A stretch of DNA of 37,160 nt. Origin: a virus. Made by a program: the position numbers and the translations under genes. The notes under the pieces are model-generated. The model was not told the origin of the DNA and ran no database searches. It was given only the letters and a program-made list of their open reading frames with translations. The stretch covers positions 1 to 37,160 of IMG/VR virus record IMGVR_UViG_3300031576_000990; one strand, 5' to 3'. Positions 1 through 9,913 of the stretch are shown one piece after another (the stretch's first letter is position 1; the number at the start of each line of letters is the position of its first letter).

Positions 1-127
1 CCGCCTCAGAGCGTTATATCAGCAATGAAAATTTACAGATACAGGGCAAACAAAACTTTATTTTAGAGCTCCGTTGGAGCGGCAGCGCTTTATTGCCCGT
101 AGCATTGCCAATTTTTATTGATACCGA
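1..127. repeat. Left copy of 127-bp terminal direct repeat (assembly overlap of a circular genome)
   Basis: Bases 1-127 are identical to 37034-37160. A tail gene reads through the joined ends in frame, so the repeat is the overlap left when a circular (or circularly permuted) molecule is assembled, not a biological terminal repeat. 127 is a common maximum k-mer size in short-read assemblers. The true unit is about 37,033 bp. Confidence 0.93.
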
Positions 128-152
128 GATTTATCCCGGTCGAGCGTCTTAA
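1..152 (+). CDS. 3' part of the tail protein that starts at 35623 (split by linearisation)
   Basis: This is the C-terminal end of the 520-residue tail protein whose 5' part lies at 35623-37160. The frame starts at base 3 (GCC TCA) and ends with TAA at 150-152. The last residues beyond the repeat read EIYPGRAS. The next gene starts 10 nt later at 163. It is not a separate gene. See the entry at 35623 for function. Confidence 0.9.
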   Translation, partial: ASERYISNENLQIQGKQNFILELRWSGSALLPVALPIFIDTEIYPGRAS

Positions 153-162
153 AAACTAAAAT

Positions 163-2733
163 ATGGGCAATAGCGCAAACAGCGTCAGCAAAATGTTTGA
201 CCAAAGATATTTGCCCGAGCCTTTACCTGAGACCGGTAATATTCAGAGCTTGGGCGATAGCTCCATTTTAACAAATGGGGTTTTTTCCTCGCCCAATTAT
301 GTGCCGCCGGCTCCGGGGAGCTCTAACACCGGCTCCGGCTGGAATATTGACGCTGACGGCACCGCAACTTTTTATAATATCGTGGCGCGCGGCAACATTA
401 CGGCGTTGACGGGGACAATCGGAGGCTGGGTTATTGCTGCAACCACTCTTTCCTCCTCCGGCAACGAGATTATTTTTGACTCGGCGAATAAGGTTATTAA
501 AGTCGGGACCGGGCCGGAAATTACCATTGACGGCGTTAATAAAAAAATAACGATCGGATCGCTTGGGCAAATTGTATTGGACGGCGCCAACAAGGTTATT
601 AACATTGGCTCCTCTAATGAAATTGTGTTGGACGCTTTAAATAAACGCATTAGCGTCGGCACCGCAAACGAAATTTTAATCGACGGAAACAATAAGCGGA
701 TCCGCTCAAGCAACTATTCCGCCGGCTTATCCGGTTTTACAATCGAGCCTGATTTGATCGAAGCGGAAAATTTATTTGCACGCGGCACTTTGCGCGGCGT
801 AACTTTTCAATATGATGTTATTTCAGCCGTCGGCGGTCAGCTGATCGTCGCTAATGCTGATACGCTCAATGTTGATATGAGCGCGCTGGACGCTTCGACC
901 CTGACGATTAAAGGTAATACCACTTTTGCCGTTAATGACATTTTATTGATTCGGGCGCAAAGTTCGCTTGGTATTGTCGAGGAATATTTGCGCGTAACCA
1001 ATATTGGCTCAGCTCCGACCTATACCGTGACGCGCGACTTGGCGGCTGCTTATGCTTCAAACTCCAATCCAGCTTGGAAGCTGGGAACGACTGTGGTTAA
1101 AGTGGGTAAAAGTGACGGCGCCTCAACCTACTCGGGCGGCTGGCTTCGTTTAATTGGCGAGGGATCTAACGCACCATTTTATTCAGTCTTTGCGCGGACA
1201 GGCGTAGCCTATAACGCTTACACGGAAGTCGTGCGCGTCGGTAATTTAAACGGAATTGGCGGAAATGTAACTGATACCTTTGGATTTTTTGCCGGCAACT
1301 ACTCAGCTGGGCAATATATGATGTATGACTCAGCTAATAATGTCTTAACTTTAATTGGTAGCTTTTCTATTAACTCAGCCTATACCGCCGCCTCCGCCAT
1401 AACAGCCGGTGATGTATGCGAACAGGGAACGAGTGCGAGCCAATGCCAAACACAAACGATTGACGATATTGCCTTGACCACCTTATTTGATATCTCAGCA
1501 CTTTCTTTGTGGTCCGCTCAATTTAAGATGTGCCAAATTAGCTCAATGACGTATGTGGGAGCTTACCAAACAAGCGCTAATAATATCGCGATTGTTACTT
1601 TTAGATACCAAAACGGCAAATTTATCCGCGGACCGGTCGACACTTCAACCATTACCGACGCCCGATCCCCCTATGACATTGTTGGTATTGTGCGCATTGC
1701 CTCAGACAAGGCTATGCTTATTTACAATTACAACAGCGGCGGCTCGTCCCTGCCGGCTTGCCGAGTTATTACTATCAACGCAGATTTTTCCACTACGATC
1801 ACAGCCAAGACGTCCTTTACCGGAATGAACGCCATGCAGACCAGTTATAAAGCGATCCGCATGGAGGATAATAAGGTAATGTTTATCCAGTCTCGAGCTG
1901 GTGACTTTGATATTGAAGCGGTTGTGATTACAGTTTCAGGCACAACGCCGACCGTCGGCACGCCTATTTCTTTTGCCGCTTCAAACCTTGGTGACGCAAT
2001 TTTAATTGATACGGACAAAGTGTTAGTCGTTTATGATAACTTAGCTCGAATTTTAAGCGTTTCTGGAACAACCATTACTGCAAACACGACTGCGACCGTT
2101 AAGTCTGATATTTATGGAAAACTAACTAAAGTTTCTACCACAAAAGCAGTTTATGCCTATGCTGATAACACGAATGTAGGCGCTAATGAAACAGGGCAGG
2201 CACGCGTCTTAAATGTCTCGGGAACAACCGTAACCGTCGGGACTGAATACCAATTTGTTAATAATGCGTTTGAAAATTCAGGAGAAAGCAGAGTGCGCAC
2301 CGCTTATTTTAGAAACAATCGAGGCTTTGTTTTATATCGGTTAGACAGTCCGGCCAACACAAATTTTTATGCTACTTATTATACAATCAGTTCATCTGAC
2401 GTTTTGAGTTATGACGCTAAAATTATTGCCGACTACGATATTGGATCAATTTATGAGGTTAATATTTTGGATAGCAACCTCGATTTCCAAACTGATTTTG
2501 ACGCCTTTTGGTTTACCCAAAATAAATATCTTGTTGGTATGTATTTCAGAGCTTCTAAAAAGTCGATTGGCGTTTCACCCTCGACCGTTGCCGCCGCAGC
2601 CAGCTTAAATCTTATTAACAAGGGTCTTGTTTCTGGCCTTTCGGGCTTTAGTGTTGGGCAAGAAATTCGAGATAAATTTGATAATAAAGTCATTGCAGTC
2701 GCTAAAACCACCACTTCGATTAATGTGGTATAA
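163..2733 (+). CDS. Large tail/baseplate protein with beta-repeat stem and propeller-like C-terminal half
   Basis: This is an 856-aa structural protein, probably a tail spike or tip component. After a short N-terminal segment, residues about 58-90 (ending TGTIGGWVI) resemble phage fibre attachment modules. Residues about 100-180 hold five tandem copies of an 18-residue unit of the form EIxIDGxNKxIxIG, as expected for an elongated beta-helical stem. The C-terminal half (about 430-800) contains repeated blocks such as KVLVVYDN..ARILSVSGTTIT and KAVYAYADN..ARVLNVSGTTVT, which look like beta-propeller blades. No signal peptide or membrane segment is seen. It lies between the 520-aa tail gene and the two very large late genes. 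There is no Shine-Dalgarno sequence; the leader is A-rich. Receptor or glycan binding is inference. Confidence 0.75.
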   Translation: MGNSANSVSKMFDQRYLPEPLPETGNIQSLGDSSILTNGVFSSPNYVPPAPGSSNTGSGWNIDADGTATFYNIVARGNITALTGTIGGWVIAATTLSSSGNEIIFDSANKVIKVGTGPEITIDGVNKKITIGSLGQIVLDGANKVINIGSSNEIVLDALNKRISVGTANEILIDGNNKRIRSSNYSAGLSGFTIEPDLIEAENLFARGTLRGVTFQYDVISAVGGQLIVANADTLNVDMSALDASTLTIKGNTTFAVNDILLIRAQSSLGIVEEYLRVTNIGSAPTYTVTRDLAAAYASNSNPAWKLGTTVVKVGKSDGASTYSGGWLRLIGEGSNAPFYSVFARTGVAYNAYTEVVRVGNLNGIGGNVTDTFGFFAGNYSAGQYMMYDSANNVLTLIGSFSINSAYTAASAITAGDVCEQGTSASQCQTQTIDDIALTTLFDISALSLWSAQFKMCQISSMTYVGAYQTSANNIAIVTFRYQNGKFIRGPVDTSTITDARSPYDIVGIVRIASDKAMLIYNYNSGGSSLPACRVITINADFSTTITAKTSFTGMNAMQTSYKAIRMEDNKVMFIQSRAGDFDIEAVVITVSGTTPTVGTPISFAASNLGDAILIDTDKVLVVYDNLARILSVSGTTITANTTATVKSDIYGKLTKVSTTKAVYAYADNTNVGANETGQARVLNVSGTTVTVGTEYQFVNNAFENSGESRVRTAYFRNNRGFVLYRLDSPANTNFYATYYTISSSDVLSYDAKIIADYDIGSIYEVNILDSNLDFQTDFDAFWFTQNKYLVGMYFRASKKSIGVSPSTVAAAASLNLINKGLVSGLSGFSVGQEIRDKFDNKVIAVAKTTTSINVV

Positions 2734-2766
2734 CAACTTTTCTAAATTTTAGTAGGATAAACCTAT

Positions 2767-5301
2767 ATGATTTCATGGTCCCAGTTACAGGGTGCAACCC
2801 TGCAAGATCTTCAAACAAAGCCGGAGCTTTTAAGCGCTTTGATTTCTGCCTATGGCGGTAGCGTCAATCCCCAGCAAATGCTTAGTTATTGGCAAAGCGG
2901 TTATCGCAACCTTGAGTCCGACAAAGGCTATGCCTTGCGCGGTATTGGTAATAGCGCTTATTTTGAGAGCGCCGCAGATAAATATACTAACTGGAATAAT
3001 CCGCAAAATCCGGCCGACCAAGCTGCGGCTTTTAAAGTCAGAGACGCGGCCTTAAAAGAATTGGACGATTATGTTAAAAACTGGCAGGCCAAAGGGATTG
3101 ATATTACTGACGACTCTAACTATAAAAATTATTATCGAATTTTTAACGGCAATATGACCGCACAAGAACGCGCGAGCCTTGACGCCTCAGGTAAGAACTT
3201 TTTAACCGGCCTTGGTCGTAACGGGCAAAATAATCCAGCTGGCAGTATCGTCTTGCCTAATGGTCAGACGATATCGCCTCTTGACCCAAATTATGGCCTC
3301 TACGCCAAACAAATGGGCATTACCCCCACAACTACCGCAAGTAAGCCAACCGGCTCTCCGGGGGCATATTATGGCCAAACACGAGATACTGCCTTAGAAC
3401 AGGAAAAAGCTAAGGAATTGGCCTCTTTTTTGGACTCTAAAAAAATTAATGGCAAAACTCTCAGACAGACAACTTCCGCAAAGGATTGGCCGACCTTGGT
3501 TAACGCCGTGACCTATGGCGGTTATTCAGCGCAAGATGTGGCCAATGATTTATTTAGCCGGGCAACCGGCAAGGGCGGCGGTATTGTTAATCCTAATTTG
3601 GCGCGTGATGTATGGATCCCTCAATATCAAAAATCACAGACGCCAACGCCAAAGTCGCCGACTGATGTTTCTACTTTTGGAAAAGGCTCAGCCTCTGATT
3701 TTAACTTGCCGTCAGGCGGAGCTGATAAAACAGGCAGCGCAACTTCGAGCTTCTTAGCCGGCTTAGATCCAATTTTAAAAAATCTTGATAGCTGGACGCA
3801 AGAATTAATCAAGGCGATTAACACGCCGACCGGTGCTGAGACTAACCAAAATGCGCTTTATAAACAGCTTTCAGACGCCATGGATACGCAGGCCACGAAA
3901 GGCGCCGCATTGTCAGCTGAGGAAAAGCGTTTAGGTATTGAGGCAAAAGTTAAGCAGCTCTCCGATCTTAATATTGAAATGGCAAGTAAAAAGGCTATGT
4001 ATGATCAGACGATCCAGTCGTTTGAAAATCAAGCCGCGCCTATGGGTTTCATTGTTGGCGAACAGCGCGAAACGCAGCGCACCGCTGCCATTGAGTTAGG
4101 CTCTCTTGCTTCTATGGCAACAGCTTTGCAGGGTAATATCACCATGGCCCAATCTTTGGCGCAGCACACGATTGATTTACAGTTTATGGATAATGAACAA
4201 AAAATTGAGAATCTAAAAACCTTGATTGATCTTAATAAAGATGTTTTGAGCCGTGAGGATAAGAAAAAAACCGACACTCTTAATTTGATTATTAAAGAGC
4301 ACGAAGCTCAACTTGAGGAAGATAAGACTAACAAAAAGAATGTTTACGATTTAATGATCGAAGCGGCACGCAACGGCGCTCCGGTTTCAACTTTGAAAGA
4401 AATGGTCGGTGCCAAAGACTCAATCGGCGCAATCGCTATTGGCGGTCGCTATTTGAAAGGTGCCTCAGGCAATTTGCCGGGTGCACAAGAATACAGCGAC
4501 TCAGAGGGTATGCGCACCGATCGTCATAATAATCCAACAGCTATGACAACGGCTGTGGCCGCCTCTCTTGGCTTAAAAGAGGGCGTTGATTATACAAAGG
4601 GCGATCCATTTACCAGTAGCGACGGAAAAACTTATTACACCGCTCGTTTTACAAATGACGGTGTTGCCACCACTATTAAGGCCCTTGATACTGCCGCCAC
4701 CGATCCTAAGCGCTCAGCGTTTTATACTGCCTCAGGCAAGCCGCGCTGGGCTTATACTGCTATTTCTGACGCTGATTGGTTAAAACTCAGCCCGGACCAA
4801 AAGAGCGATTATGTAAAAGCCATGTATAAGCAAGAGGGCGGAAATGGTAGCTTATTTGGCGAGAGTAATAACACCGGCACGACGATTGACTGGTCAACTA
4901 TTCCTGATTACACAACGGCGGCCGGAAAGAAAGAAAAATCAAAGCGCGAAACCGCTATCTTAAATAATTTGACCGCTCAGCGCGGCGAGGATAATTTTGT
5001 CAGCCCGGACGATTATAAAGCGGCTAAAACTGACTGGATTAATTCCGGCCTTGCTGCTGCCGGATCTGATTTTGATAAAGCAGCCGCTTACTTACGCAAC
5101 CCGAATAATAAAAGTTATCCTCTTGGCGGATCAGCTCCTAAAAAAGCCAAAACTGAAATGAGCAATGTTGAACTCTTACAAGAAAATAAAGATCAGGGAA
5201 TTTCGCGCGCTGACTCTAAAAAAGCCGGCTTTACCGACGCCGATTTGGATCAAGTCTATGGCAAAGAAGTAAAGAAGTGGTATCAGTTTTGGAAGAAATA
5301 G
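2767..5301 (+). CDS. Large virion protein, coiled-coil rich, possible ejection (internal core) protein
   Basis: This is an 844-aa soluble protein with no family I recognise. The N-terminal third is Q/N/Y rich, residues about 290-320 are low complexity (T/P/S/G), and residues about 340-530 are rich in K/E/Q/L and likely form a long alpha-helical coiled coil (segments such as EAKVKQLSDLNIEMASKK and IIKEHEAQLEEDKTNKK). The C-terminal half is polar and ends WYQFWKK. There are no membrane spans or catalytic motifs. It precedes the 1529-aa gene at a 22-nt gap. In podovirus-type genomes, pairs of large late proteins after the tail genes are often internal or ejection proteins, so that is the best guess. 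A tail-fibre or tape-measure role is less likely. Confidence 0.65.
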   Translation: MISWSQLQGATLQDLQTKPELLSALISAYGGSVNPQQMLSYWQSGYRNLESDKGYALRGIGNSAYFESAADKYTNWNNPQNPADQAAAFKVRDAALKELDDYVKNWQAKGIDITDDSNYKNYYRIFNGNMTAQERASLDASGKNFLTGLGRNGQNNPAGSIVLPNGQTISPLDPNYGLYAKQMGITPTTTASKPTGSPGAYYGQTRDTALEQEKAKELASFLDSKKINGKTLRQTTSAKDWPTLVNAVTYGGYSAQDVANDLFSRATGKGGGIVNPNLARDVWIPQYQKSQTPTPKSPTDVSTFGKGSASDFNLPSGGADKTGSATSSFLAGLDPILKNLDSWTQELIKAINTPTGAETNQNALYKQLSDAMDTQATKGAALSAEEKRLGIEAKVKQLSDLNIEMASKKAMYDQTIQSFENQAAPMGFIVGEQRETQRTAAIELGSLASMATALQGNITMAQSLAQHTIDLQFMDNEQKIENLKTLIDLNKDVLSREDKKKTDTLNLIIKEHEAQLEEDKTNKKNVYDLMIEAARNGAPVSTLKEMVGAKDSIGAIAIGGRYLKGASGNLPGAQEYSDSEGMRTDRHNNPTAMTTAVAASLGLKEGVDYTKGDPFTSSDGKTYYTARFTNDGVATTIKALDTAATDPKRSAFYTASGKPRWAYTAISDADWLKLSPDQKSDYVKAMYKQEGGNGSLFGESNNTGTTIDWSTIPDYTTAAGKKEKSKRETAILNNLTAQRGEDNFVSPDDYKAAKTDWINSGLAAAGSDFDKAAAYLRNPNNKSYPLGGSAPKKAKTEMSNVELLQENKDQGISRADSKKAGFTDADLDQVYGKEVKKWYQFWKK

Positions 5302-5323
5302 CTTTTACAAAAAAGGTTAATTT

Positions 5324-8300
5324 ATGGCATACCAGTCACTAATTCAAACCAAATTAAAAACCGCTACACCTCAGTTAAGTAGCCCTCGGAGCGGATCCCC
5401 CACCGGATACCGCTCGGTTTTTGGTGAGCAAAAAGAAACCCCGGCGCCCGTTGTTAATAAGCCAAAAACTTTTAAACTCTCCCCCACCTCCGGCGGCGGC
5501 GAATATTCAAAAATTAGTATTAATGTGCCAAATGTTGTGCCGCGCTCACAAGATGTTTTACCGGTTAAAGCCGGATATGAACGCGATCATATTCAACCGC
5601 ACGCTCTTGGCGGCACAAATAGCAAAGCCAATATTGAATATAAAGCCTCCCCTAAAGGCAAAAATGATTTAGAAACGCGCCAGCAGGGTAAAGTTAAAGT
5701 TGAGGACGAAGCAATCCGCTTATGGAAAGAGGGTAAGATTTCTTTGCCTCAGGCGCAATTAATGGTTATTCAAAAACAGCAAGATATTAAATTTCCCGAG
5801 CAGACAATCCGCGACTCGTGGGTTACTAAAGTCCCGGGTGGTGGTTTAGTTGATAAATTTACTAAGACGGTTACAAAAGCCGCTGACGCCGTGGTTACTA
5901 CTGCCAAAACTGTAGCGAATAAAGTTAAAGAAAAAGTGGCGCCGTCGCAGCCACTCTATGCTCCCCTCTCTACTGACCAAAAAGCGATTGAAACCGCAAT
6001 ACCGGGTCGCGTGATTGATAAGGGCCGTCCGATTTTACCCGGTCCGCGCGTTGATCCGCGAGAGGGTATCTCCGGCATGGCGACCGCAAAAAAAACTGGC
6101 GAGAAAGTCTTTAGCGGCACAAATGAAGATCTTGCTAAATATAATAAAGCGAAAGATACATTAACGTATGGACCGGTTGGTTTAGACGTTAAGATTCCAT
6201 TTATGCAAAAAGGCTTTACCTTACCGGAGGACTCCTTTAGCGAAATGGTTAAATCGACAATCGAGTTTCCTGAAAAAGGCTATAAGACCTTATCTGATAT
6301 TAACCTCCACTATGACAAATTCTTTAGTAAAGATATTGCCGGGCGCGAAGCCGAAAAAGAAAAGAAGCTCTATACCGTCGACACTTACCAGCAAGACCTT
6401 AAGCATTTAGTTGATCATGGGGTTAACCCTTTGGCTGCCGTGTTGCTTACAGCCTTTCAAGGTGCCGTTGATTTTTCAATTTTTGGAGATATTGCCGGCG
6501 CGCCATTAAAGCAGCTATCTAAACGCATTGCTGAAATTCCAGTCTCGCGTCAGCTGATCGCGTCGCTCACCTATAAAGATATTCAGGACATTACAGCCGG
6601 CAGAATTATTGACGAAGCTAAAATGGCTGCCTTTAAAAAACTTTCGCAAGACGGTGTCGATTGGGTGCCTTTGATTAAAAATGCCAAAAAGAACGGTGGC
6701 GAAATTATTGTTAACGGCGAGAAGCGAACCTTAGGAGATGTGTTGACCGAGCAATGGGGTCAGCTCAAAGAGACAGCTAAATTTGGAGCGGCTGATCAAA
6801 GCGGCTTTACTCGAAACCCTTTTTATAAAGACAGTCCGGTTGACGCAGGAAAAGAGGTTGTGCCTTACTCCCCGGCACGCTCGGGCATTGATACTGTTTA
6901 TCATGAAACAAGTGCACAATCAGCTCGTGATATTATTTTTGCTGGTATGGATAAAGCAGGTCTTAATGTAGCCTCAAACCCAGAGTTAGCTTTGGGTCAA
7001 GGTGGAAAAGGAGTAAAAATTGAAATTGATTCCTCACAAATAAATGCTCGAGGGATAAAAAAACCGGGGTCAGACTTTATTGCTTCACAGACAGGACAAT
7101 GGCCTGAATTTAGAGTTGATAGCGCACCTCATAACTTAGAGAATAGTGTAAAGAGCGTCACTTTTGATAATCCCCTCACGCCCAAAGGTGAACGAAGCTT
7201 TTTTGGATTACGAGAAAATTGGATCGCTACTAAAGAAGTTTTGCCTAATGGAAAAGTAAAATATAGTAATCCTAACCTTGTATCTAAGCCAGTTAAATTG
7301 ACGACCGACGGCCCTAACTTTGACGACCCAACTTCTCCACCGGCGCAACGCGCTCAGTATGAGCACTCAGTTTTGGACGAACTTGATCAGGCGGCTAAAG
7401 GCAAATTGCCAGCTGCCGTTAATTGGCTTCCTCGGGAAATTAGAAATAAGGCTGTGGCTGCCTCTGTGGGAGAACATTTAGTCAAAGGTGATATTCCTAC
7501 CAATCCAGCTGAAAAAGTCGCTTATGAGGCCGCACGGGCCGAAATTGAAGCCTTTAATGAGGGGGTTACAGCTGTTAGGGCTGATCTTGCCGAAGCTGGG
7601 GTTAATTTTGAGGATCCCCCTGAGGAAACTATCCAAAAAATTGATACACTAATAAATGAAACTATTAATGATCTAAAATCGTATGGTCAAACTTCCAAAG
7701 TTAACGCCGCTGAAACAAGCGTCGAGCAAGTCAAAGGTAAAAATCGTCAAGGAGCCGAAGCCAATAAAGACGGCAGTAGTATCGGCGAAATTATTAAACA
7801 GAAACACGGTGAGCTCCCAGCCGTTATTAAGAGCCAAATTGAGGCTGCTGGTCGGGTTAAGAAACAAGGTATCCCAACAGGCCCGGTAATGGCGCCACCA
7901 GCTCCTCCTACTCCGCCGGAAAATCCCGGTTGGTTTGCTGCAAAATTTGATAACCTTTCCCCGGATAAAAGAAAATTCGTTGAGCTTGCTAAAGCCGCTC
8001 GTAATCGGCTTCGTTTTGTATATGATATTAATTTTTTGGATCATTACGGGGAAGTAGGAAAAACGATTGCCAAGAAAGTAAGATCCGCCGAAAAATATGA
8101 GGCGATTGAAAGCTCTGCCGCGCTGGAAAAAGTTAATGTCGAATTAAGTAAGCTCGATCAAAACGATCTTGATAATTTTGCCAATTACGTTGAAAAGAAA
8201 AAAGACACGCCGGCGTCAGCCCAAGCAGCTGTGGACGCATGGCGCGAGGTTTCTAAAGAAATTGCTGATCAAGCACAGGAGCTTGGTATTAGAGTTTTTG

Positions 8301-9913
8301 ACGGATCTAATTATAGAGATTTTATCCCTCGTAAAAACTACTTCCCTGCCTTTTTAAAGCAAGACGAATTGGATCGTGTTTTATCTAATAGAGAAAATTT
8401 TGTTGATTTTATAAAAAAACAATCAGAGCTCACTGGTGAGGATCCGTGGGTTATTGAACGACGCCTATGGGATTTGCAAAGCAGCCGCAGCGATTTTTAC
8501 GGCCACCTTGAGCGTGCGCGCATGGCAAACTTGCCGGATCTGTTTTATGACCGTGATCCGCGCTCCGTGTTATCACAATATATTCCGGCCGCCTATCAGC
8601 GACTTGGAGAGTTTAAATATTTTGGTGAGGATAATAAAGATCTCGACAGACTGCTTTTCCAAGCCTCACTTGACGGCTATAAACACATTGAGGATCTTAA
8701 ACGCTTTGTGGATCGTATGAGTGGTCGCGAGCAGTTTTCTCCGTTAACTAAAAAGCTTTCCAATATTGCGCTGGCCTATAACAACGTCACCAAGCTTAGC
8801 CTTGTCGCCCTGACGAACCTTATGGATATTATGAAAGTATTTATCCGAACTAATATTTGGTCGACAATGAAAGGCGCGTATAAGGGTATGTTAACCAAGG
8901 AGGGCAAATCATTTTCTCGATCGGTTGGCATTGAGCAAAACTTAAAAGGCTATGCCGAGGAGCTTGGTTTAGGTGATAAATTCTACAAAATGACGGGCGC
9001 TAAATATGTTGAAACTTCATTGCGCCGCACTATGGCAAATGCTTCACGCAACTATGTGAAAATGTTGGCTAAAAACTTAAAGAAAAATCCGACCTCAGCA
9101 TTTTTGCGCCGTCGGCTCGAACAGTTTGGTCTTAACCCGGATAAAATTTTAGAAACCGGCCTAAAGGAAACTGATTTTATCGACGCCGCCTATCAGGCTA
9201 TTTCTGATACGCAGCCAATTAGCCGCCTTGATAAACCTTTTTATGCCATGTCTCCAAGTGGTAAGCTTCTTTACCAATTCAAAACTTATTTCTTTAAGCA
9301 GGGTCAATTTATTAGAAAATTTGTTTTGGGCGAAGCTCGGAAAGGTAATATGAAGCCGTTACTATTATTCTTAATTCTCGGTCAGGTAGCCGGCGAGGGC
9401 ATTGACGATCTTAAAGCATGGGTCCGTGGACGCCAACGCACGACCGACCTGTGGACTCGGGTAATCGAAAACTATATGTCCGGTATGGGCTTTGGTGTTA
9501 CGGCCGAGCTCTTTCAATCTATGTTGCAAGGGTCCTTTGGTGGAAATGTAGTTAGATTTTTGACCGGTCCGACTGTAAATGATTTTGAGAGCTGGACAAC
9601 CGGCATGATTGACGACGCTAAGAATTTATTAGATCCTAATAAACACCTTGTAGAAATAAAACACCCGATTAGCAAAGATACCTATCAGCCAAAAACATTG
9701 CGCCGCTTACTTGGTTATACGCCGTTTGTTGGTCCTTATATTGCAAACTATCTTTATCCGACTCGCGGCACTTATAGCACGCGCAAAATTCCGCTCGACG
9801 AGCAGCTGCTCTTACTTATGGACGAAGCTGGTCAGGAGAACTCGGCCAAAATTAATAAACCGGCCGCCAATAAGCCAAAGGCGAATAAGCCTAAATCAAA
9901 TACTCCTAATTAG
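5324..9913 (+). CDS. Giant multidomain virion/polyvalent protein (HNH-like and ART-like domains)
   Basis: This 1529-aa protein is the longest in the genome and probably enters the cell with the DNA (inference). Residues about 85-110 carry an HNH-like pattern (RDHIxPHALGGTNSxxN; D88, H89, N103). Residues about 520-640 start VYHETSAQSARDIIFAG and resemble ADP-ribosyltransferase-type toxin/effector domains (H/Y, then an NP..AL..GG segment and a KIEID strand). A proline-rich linker (PAPPTPPENPG, about 860) leads into a long helical region (880-1480) resembling domains of large phage polyvalent proteins, with a hydrophobic stretch near 1342-1356 that could cross a membrane. The tail is a low-complexity K/N/P run. 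The ART-like part has more AT-rich codons than its surroundings. The stop overlaps, tail to tail, the convergent gene at 9910. Confidence 0.7.
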   Translation: MAYQSLIQTKLKTATPQLSSPRSGSPTGYRSVFGEQKETPAPVVNKPKTFKLSPTSGGGEYSKISINVPNVVPRSQDVLPVKAGYERDHIQPHALGGTNSKANIEYKASPKGKNDLETRQQGKVKVEDEAIRLWKEGKISLPQAQLMVIQKQQDIKFPEQTIRDSWVTKVPGGGLVDKFTKTVTKAADAVVTTAKTVANKVKEKVAPSQPLYAPLSTDQKAIETAIPGRVIDKGRPILPGPRVDPREGISGMATAKKTGEKVFSGTNEDLAKYNKAKDTLTYGPVGLDVKIPFMQKGFTLPEDSFSEMVKSTIEFPEKGYKTLSDINLHYDKFFSKDIAGREAEKEKKLYTVDTYQQDLKHLVDHGVNPLAAVLLTAFQGAVDFSIFGDIAGAPLKQLSKRIAEIPVSRQLIASLTYKDIQDITAGRIIDEAKMAAFKKLSQDGVDWVPLIKNAKKNGGEIIVNGEKRTLGDVLTEQWGQLKETAKFGAADQSGFTRNPFYKDSPVDAGKEVVPYSPARSGIDTVYHETSAQSARDIIFAGMDKAGLNVASNPELALGQGGKGVKIEIDSSQINARGIKKPGSDFIASQTGQWPEFRVDSAPHNLENSVKSVTFDNPLTPKGERSFFGLRENWIATKEVLPNGKVKYSNPNLVSKPVKLTTDGPNFDDPTSPPAQRAQYEHSVLDELDQAAKGKLPAAVNWLPREIRNKAVAASVGEHLVKGDIPTNPAEKVAYEAARAEIEAFNEGVTAVRADLAEAGVNFEDPPEETIQKIDTLINETINDLKSYGQTSKVNAAETSVEQVKGKNRQGAEANKDGSSIGEIIKQKHGELPAVIKSQIEAAGRVKKQGIPTGPVMAPPAPPTPPENPGWFAAKFDNLSPDKRKFVELAKAARNRLRFVYDINFLDHYGEVGKTIAKKVRSAEKYEAIESSAALEKVNVELSKLDQNDLDNFANYVEKKKDTPASAQAAVDAWREVSKEIADQAQELGIRVFDGSNYRDFIPRKNYFPAFLKQDELDRVLSNRENFVDFIKKQSELTGEDPWVIERRLWDLQSSRSDFYGHLERARMANLPDLFYDRDPRSVLSQYIPAAYQRLGEFKYFGEDNKDLDRLLFQASLDGYKHIEDLKRFVDRMSGREQFSPLTKKLSNIALAYNNVTKLSLVALTNLMDIMKVFIRTNIWSTMKGAYKGMLTKEGKSFSRSVGIEQNLKGYAEELGLGDKFYKMTGAKYVETSLRRTMANASRNYVKMLAKNLKKNPTSAFLRRRLEQFGLNPDKILETGLKETDFIDAAYQAISDTQPISRLDKPFYAMSPSGKLLYQFKTYFFKQGQFIRKFVLGEARKGNMKPLLLFLILGQVAGEGIDDLKAWVRGRQRTTDLWTRVIENYMSGMGFGVTAELFQSMLQGSFGGNVVRFLTGPTVNDFESWTTGMIDDAKNLLDPNKHLVEIKHPISKDTYQPKTLRRLLGYTPFVGPYIANYLYPTRGTYSTRKIPLDEQLLLLMDEAGQENSAKINKPAANKPKANKPKSNTPN

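Noticed and set aside
268-713. Antisense reading frames opposite the large tail gene
   Set aside because: They are shadows of a strongly coding plus-strand frame with repeats; no starts, spacing or domains support them.
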